Shown: positions 60,859-64,000 of the stretch, one piece after another | How the letters are laid out: each line of letters opens with the position of its first letter | How positions within the stretch are numbered: the first letter of the stretch is position 1 | Source: Paenibacillus alkaliterrae | GTDB taxonomy: Bacteria; Bacillota; Bacilli; Paenibacillales; Paenibacillaceae | DNA: 64,000 bases | Direction: 5' to 3' | NCBI RefSeq assembly: GCF_021532375.1 | Contig: NZ_JAKGAP010000013.1 | Coordinates: 62,001 to 126,000 of the forward strand | The notes under the pieces: generated by a model | What the model was told of the DNA's origin: nothing | The model's input: only the letters and a program-made list of their open reading frames with translations | Database searches by the model: none | Made by a program: the position numbers and the translations under genes

Positions 60859-62373
60859 CTACAGCTTATAAATATCTTTATACTTGTTCGTGAGATACGT
60901 GACCAAATGCTGTGGATCAAGCGGCTTACCGGTTACATGCTGAATAAGCTCTGACGGAGTTCTCAGCTTGCCGTATTTGTAAATGCGCTCCGTCAGCCAC
61001 TGCTTGATCGGAAGCAGGTTCCCGCTTTCGACGAATGACCAGAAGCCCTCCAGCTCGCGCTCCATCGTGTCCGATATTTGCGCGGCGTACATGTTTCCAA
61101 GCGAGTATGACGGGAAATAACCGAAGGCTCCTCCCGACCAATGCACGTCCTGCAGCACGCCCTCCGTATCATTTGGCGGCGTCACCCCTAAATACTCTTT
61201 GTATTTATCGTTCCAAAGCGCGGGCAAATCCGACGCCTTCGCGCCTTCATTGAAAATCAGCTTTTCCATCTCATAACGAATAATGATATGCAAATTATAC
61301 GTAAGCTCGTCTGCTTCAATCCGTATGAGGGACGGCTGAACGACGTTATTTCCTCGATAGAACTGATCGACAGTAACGTCCAGCTGACCCGGGAAGCGCT
61401 TCTGCAGCTCGCCGAAATAACGATTCCAGAACGGCCTGCTGCGGCCAATTACATTTTCCCAGAAGCGGGATTGGGATTCGTGTATGCCCATGGACGTTCC
61501 TGTGCACAGCGTCGTCCCGATAAGCTCCTCCATAATATTTTGCTCGTATAGCGCATGACCGCCCTCATGAATCGTTCCGAACAGCGCGCTGGTCACGTCA
61601 TCCTCTAAATAACGAGTCGTAATACGGACGTCGCCCGGGCTCAGGCCTGTCGCAAACGGATGAACGCTTTCATCCAGGCGGCCCGCCTCAAAGCTGTACC
61701 CCATTTGCTCCAATATGTATAAGCTGAAATCCTTTTGAGAAGCCTTATTGTACTTTTGCCGCAAAAAAGACGTATCCGGCTGATGCGGCGAGCCCGCGAT
61801 CGCGGCAGCAAGCGGTACGAGCTGCGAACGTAAGCCGCCGAATACGCGATCCAGCTCGGCCACCGTCATGCCTGGCTCATACTGGTCCAGCAGCGTATCA
61901 TAACGGGTTGCTTTCGCCCCCCACAGATCGATAAATTGATTCGTATAGGCAATGACCTTTTCCAAATAAGGCTGGAAGCCTGCATAGTCATTGCTCTCCT
62001 TCGCTTCCTCCCATTTCGATTCCGACTGTGAGGCCAGGACGACGTATTCCTGATAGAGCTTAGGCGGAATTTTGACGCTGCGGTCGTATTCCTTGCGTGT
62101 CTCCGTCACGAGCCGCTGCTCGATTTCCGTTAAGCCGGAATAGACGGAGCTTTCTTCTAACGTCGACAGCCATTCACCAAGCTCCGGGGAGGTTGACAGC
62201 TTAAACATATCGCCAGACAAAGCGCCAATGACTTCTGATCTCGTATCCATGCCCTTGCGAGGCGCGCCTGTGCGCAAATCCCAATAAAGGACGCCAAGCG
62301 CCTCCTCATAGCTCTTTATTTTACGAATAGTTTCGGTGAAGCTTTGCAGCGCTCCGTGATGTTTGGTTGTCAT
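60859..62373 (-). CDS. M32 family (Taq-type) metallocarboxypeptidase
   Basis: A 504-residue, mostly helical zinc carboxypeptidase. The HExxH motif is HEGGH (TIHEGGHALYEQ), with the third ligand Glu in GIHESQSRFWENV, and the M32 blocks DVRITTRY and RIEADELTYNLHIIIRYEME. It removes C-terminal amino acids from peptides in the cytoplasm. Length is normal. Single gene. Confidence 0.95.
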   Translation of the reverse strand: MTTKHHGALQSFTETIRKIKSYEEALGVLYWDLRTGAPRKGMDTRSEVIGALSGDMFKLSTSPELGEWLSTLEESSVYSGLTEIEQRLVTETRKEYDRSVKIPPKLYQEYVVLASQSESKWEEAKESNDYAGFQPYLEKVIAYTNQFIDLWGAKATRYDTLLDQYEPGMTVAELDRVFGGLRSQLVPLAAAIAGSPHQPDTSFLRQKYNKASQKDFSLYILEQMGYSFEAGRLDESVHPFATGLSPGDVRITTRYLEDDVTSALFGTIHEGGHALYEQNIMEELIGTTLCTGTSMGIHESQSRFWENVIGRSRPFWNRYFGELQKRFPGQLDVTVDQFYRGNNVVQPSLIRIEADELTYNLHIIIRYEMEKLIFNEGAKASDLPALWNDKYKEYLGVTPPNDTEGVLQDVHWSGGAFGYFPSYSLGNMYAAQISDTMERELEGFWSFVESGNLLPIKQWLTERIYKYGKLRTPSELIQHVTGKPLDPQHLVTYLTNKYKDIYKL

Positions 62374-62429
62374 AGATATTCCGCCCTTCTATCTCGAATA
62401 AGATAACATTCCATTCTTTGGAACTTAAC

Positions 62430-62458
62430 TTGATCTTACTTATTTCAGTCCTTATAAT
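62430..62458 (+). promoter_or_regulatory. SigA promoter of the Fe-S family gene
   Basis: TTGATC (62430-62435), 17-base spacer, TATAAT (62453-62458). Confidence 0.6.
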
Positions 62459-62513
62459 CAACTTAAACCTGCTGGACTTGCAAGAGTAACAGATAGAAAG
62501 AGAGGATACTCGT

Positions 62514-62831
62514 ATGCATATTACCTTTTCGAATTGTGCCGTAGAGCGGCTGTCGCCTTATCTCAGTGATGGAACAAAACAGTTAAAGCTGCTTCATGAT
62601 ACAGAAGGCTGCGGCTGTGTCGTAAGCGGGGTGCCGGCGCTGCAACTCATAATGGAATCATCGGTGGACGACAAGCTGGCGCATGGAGAGCCTTTTCCCT
62701 TCTACTACGAGCCGCGCCATGAAGTCTATTACGAACCGAGATTGCGCGTCGATTATGATCCGCAGCGCAGCTGCTTTAGCCTGAAGAGCGATAGTCAAAT
62801 TTATACTCTTCACCTTCGGTTCTTAAGCTAA
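62514..62831 (+). CDS. HesB/YqkB-like Fe-S cluster family protein
   Basis: A 105-residue protein of the FeS_syn family in its YqkB-like branch. GCGCVVSG has the only two cysteines of the usual A-type carrier set; the C-terminal Cys-x-Cys is absent, as in YqkB-like relatives (a single Cys lies in QRSCFSL). Function in Fe-S assembly is therefore uncertain. GAGAGG precedes the ATG. Confidence 0.8.
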   Translation: MHITFSNCAVERLSPYLSDGTKQLKLLHDTEGCGCVVSGVPALQLIMESSVDDKLAHGEPFPFYYEPRHEVYYEPRLRVDYDPQRSCFSLKSDSQIYTLHLRFLS

Positions 62832-62871
62832 TCGATTCGTTGTTTAATCATTACGAGGAGGAAGTGCACCG

Positions 62872-63204
62872 TGAACAAGCTCGACGATATTTTAACTTTT
62901 AACAAGTAATTCGTGCAAAGCCGTGAGTATGAGAAATACTCCACAAGCAAGTTTCCAGACAAACGTATGGTCATCGTTACCTGTATGGACACACGATTAA
63001 CGGAAATGCTGCCAAAAGAGATGAATCTTAAAAACGGCGACGCCAAAATTATTAAAAATGCAGGCTCGTGACAGCGTTTTGAATAGCGTAAGTATCATAA
63101 AAAACCATCCATTGTAGCCCGCGAATATTGTTATCCATGGATTAATCATTGATCCCGATACAGGGGAACTGGAACTCGCGGATTGCTCGCCGAGCATAAC
63201 CTAA
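62872..63204 (+). pseudogene. Decayed beta-class carbonic anhydrase
   Basis: GTG start with GAGGAGG upstream, then NKLDDILTFNK and a TAA at codon 13. Beyond it, in frame, FVQSREYEKYSTSKFPDKRMVIV and TCMDTRLTEMLPKEMNLKNG-DAKIIKNAGS match the N-terminal third of YvdA-type beta-carbonic anhydrases, including the zinc Cys of CMDTR. After a junction near 63069-63076 the frame shifts to DSVLNSVSIIKNHPL, a TAG, and NIVIHGLIIDPDTGELELADC, the C terminus of the same family. The middle, with the HxxC zinc ligands, is deleted. Two nonsense codons and a deletion make it non-functional. Confidence 0.85.
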
Positions 63205-63225
63205 ATTGAAGGAAGCGTTCCGGCA

Positions 63226-63765
63226 TTAAACCATGCCGTCGCGCTCCCTTTTTTTCGCCTCATACGCCGCCAGCCTTGCCGCAATGACGTCGGTCCGGTC
63301 ACGCAGCTTATGCCGCTGAATGATCGAAGCATCCTCAATCGGACTTGGCTTTCCCCACTCCCATCCGCGCTCAGCGCATTCGGCCAGACAGCGAGACCAT
63401 AATTCATCGTTAATAATGTTCAAATCGATATCGGCATAGTCCGTATGGCTGTCATCCCTTAATGCAGCCAATCTTTGCGACAGTTGCTCCAGCAAGCTTT
63501 TCTTTTCGATACCCAGTGACTCTAAAGGAGAATCCGTCAGACGACGCTCCGTTTGTTCGAGCATTTTCAAAGCGCCCCTCTTATTGCCTCGCCGTTCATG
63601 ATAGAGTCCGACTGCAAGCTGTATGAAGCCTACCCATGTATCCGCCAGCCCATCGCCGGGATGCTCCTTCCAATACTCTTCGAGCAGCTCATGGCATTCA
63701 AAATAATCCCTTGAAGCATGAAATTCAACCAAATAGGACACATAGGCATTAGGAAAAGTTATCAT
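63226..63765 (-). CDS. DUF309 protein (YpuF-like)
   Basis: A 179-residue protein. FHASRDYFECHELLEEYWKE and FIQLAVGLYHERRGNKRGALKMLEQ are the DUF309 signature (a helical bundle with conserved HE-LE-W). The C terminus is rich in charged residues. No function known; B. subtilis YpuF has the same core. Confidence 0.88.
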   Translation of the reverse strand: MITFPNAYVSYLVEFHASRDYFECHELLEEYWKEHPGDGLADTWVGFIQLAVGLYHERRGNKRGALKMLEQTERRLTDSPLESLGIEKKSLLEQLSQRLAALRDDSHTDYADIDLNIINDELWSRCLAECAERGWEWGKPSPIEDASIIQRHKLRDRTDVIAARLAAYEAKKRERDGMV

Positions 63766-63902
63766 TTTCTTCCTCCGACCCGCTTATATTTTCATAAATA
63801 ATAACCAAGACTAATATATTAAATGAAACCTTTGTTTATCTTAGCCGTATTTTATATGGTTAGCAATGCTTATACTAAGCAAATCAGGAGGAGAAAGAAC
63901 TG

Positions 63903-64000
63903 ATGAAAAAAGGATTCATGGTTATGCTGGCGTTAGCTCTATTCTTCACATTGGGGTTCGGTCAGTATGCCGATGCAAAACCGCGGGGCGGCATTAAATC
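63903..64000 (+). CDS. Start of a secreted protein (partial)
   Basis: ATG at 63903 with GGAGGAG upstream; the first 32 codons give a clear signal peptide (MKKGFMVMLALALFFTLGFG) and likely signal-peptidase site after ADA, followed by KPRGG. The rest lies beyond the window, so the family cannot be told. Confidence 0.8.
   Translation, partial: MKKGFMVMLALALFFTLGFGQYADAKPRGGIK

Noticed and set aside
1-64000. CRISPR array, tRNA, rRNA or prophage
   Set aside because: No regularly spaced direct repeats, no cloverleaf with conserved TTCGANTC arms, and no structural phage genes were found.

Overview
The window looks like a chromosomal segment of a Paenibacillus-type, spore-forming Firmicute. The gene order cotE-mutS-mutL-(methyltransferase)-miaA-hfq and, further left, spoVK-hflX-ynbB-like-glnR-glnA next to lexA/yneA and a DUF896 gene is the arrangement known from Bacillales. 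YesM/YesN-type regulators, CotE, SpoVK and a B. subtilis-type LexA box (CGAAC-N4-GTTCG) support this. Base composition is near 50% GC except for one clearly GC-richer gene (54643-56088). No rRNA, tRNA, CRISPR array or prophage is visible.

Layout. 1-8.4 kb: a low-molecular-weight phosphatase (cut by the window edge), a TRIC-like channel, thiN, an Smr-less MutS2-like protein, a strongly structured intergenic RNA, a PhnP-like hydrolase, an OmpR-type two-component pair and a chromate transporter. 8.4-11.7 kb: an ABC-F ATPase and a Ser/Thr kinase fused to a degenerate ParA/MinD-like domain. 11.8-19.5 kb: a carbohydrate-uptake cluster (GH105 hydrolase, two permeases, binding lipoprotein, YesN/YesM regulators). 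19.6-22.1 kb: an RlmM-like methyltransferase, then a 1.4-kb repeat island with an internally deleted IS1595-family element whose small ORF has two LexA-type boxes in front of it. 22.1-27.7 kb: a receiver-like protein, an Fpg-like protein lacking its catalytic and zinc residues, a NagD-type phosphatase and mrfBA, whose promoter spacer holds a LexA-like site. 28-36 kb: rnz, metH, mtnD, a HAD hydrolase, a membrane protein, an aldo/keto reductase and a DUF896 gene. 36-49 kb: the yneA/lexA divergon, glnRA, ynbB-like, hflX, spoVK, DUF218 and DUF402 genes, a cyclophilin lipoprotein, a class A PBP, hfq and miaA. 49-57 kb: methyltransferase, mutL, mutS, a putative amidoligase, cotE. 57-64 kb: an aromatic-acid-exporter-like protein, a Ssu/Tau-type ABC transporter, an M32 carboxypeptidase, an Fe-S family protein, a decayed beta-carbonic anhydrase, a DUF309 protein and the start of a secreted protein.

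How it fits together. DNA maintenance dominates: MutS/MutL, a MutS2-like protein, MrfAB, LexA/YneA and an Fpg-like paralogue. Three promoters in the window (yneA, mrfA, and the IS-derived ORF) have a LexA-type palindrome exactly between -35 and -10, and lexA has one overlapping its own -35 edge and spacer. This suggests a local SOS regulon that includes a domesticated or hitch-hiking transposase remnant. The least explained items are the RNA at 3951-4191, the SOS-boxed IS derivative, the altered Fpg-like protein and the kinase/pseudo-ParA fusion. All functional statements are from reading the sequence and family knowledge; no database search was run.
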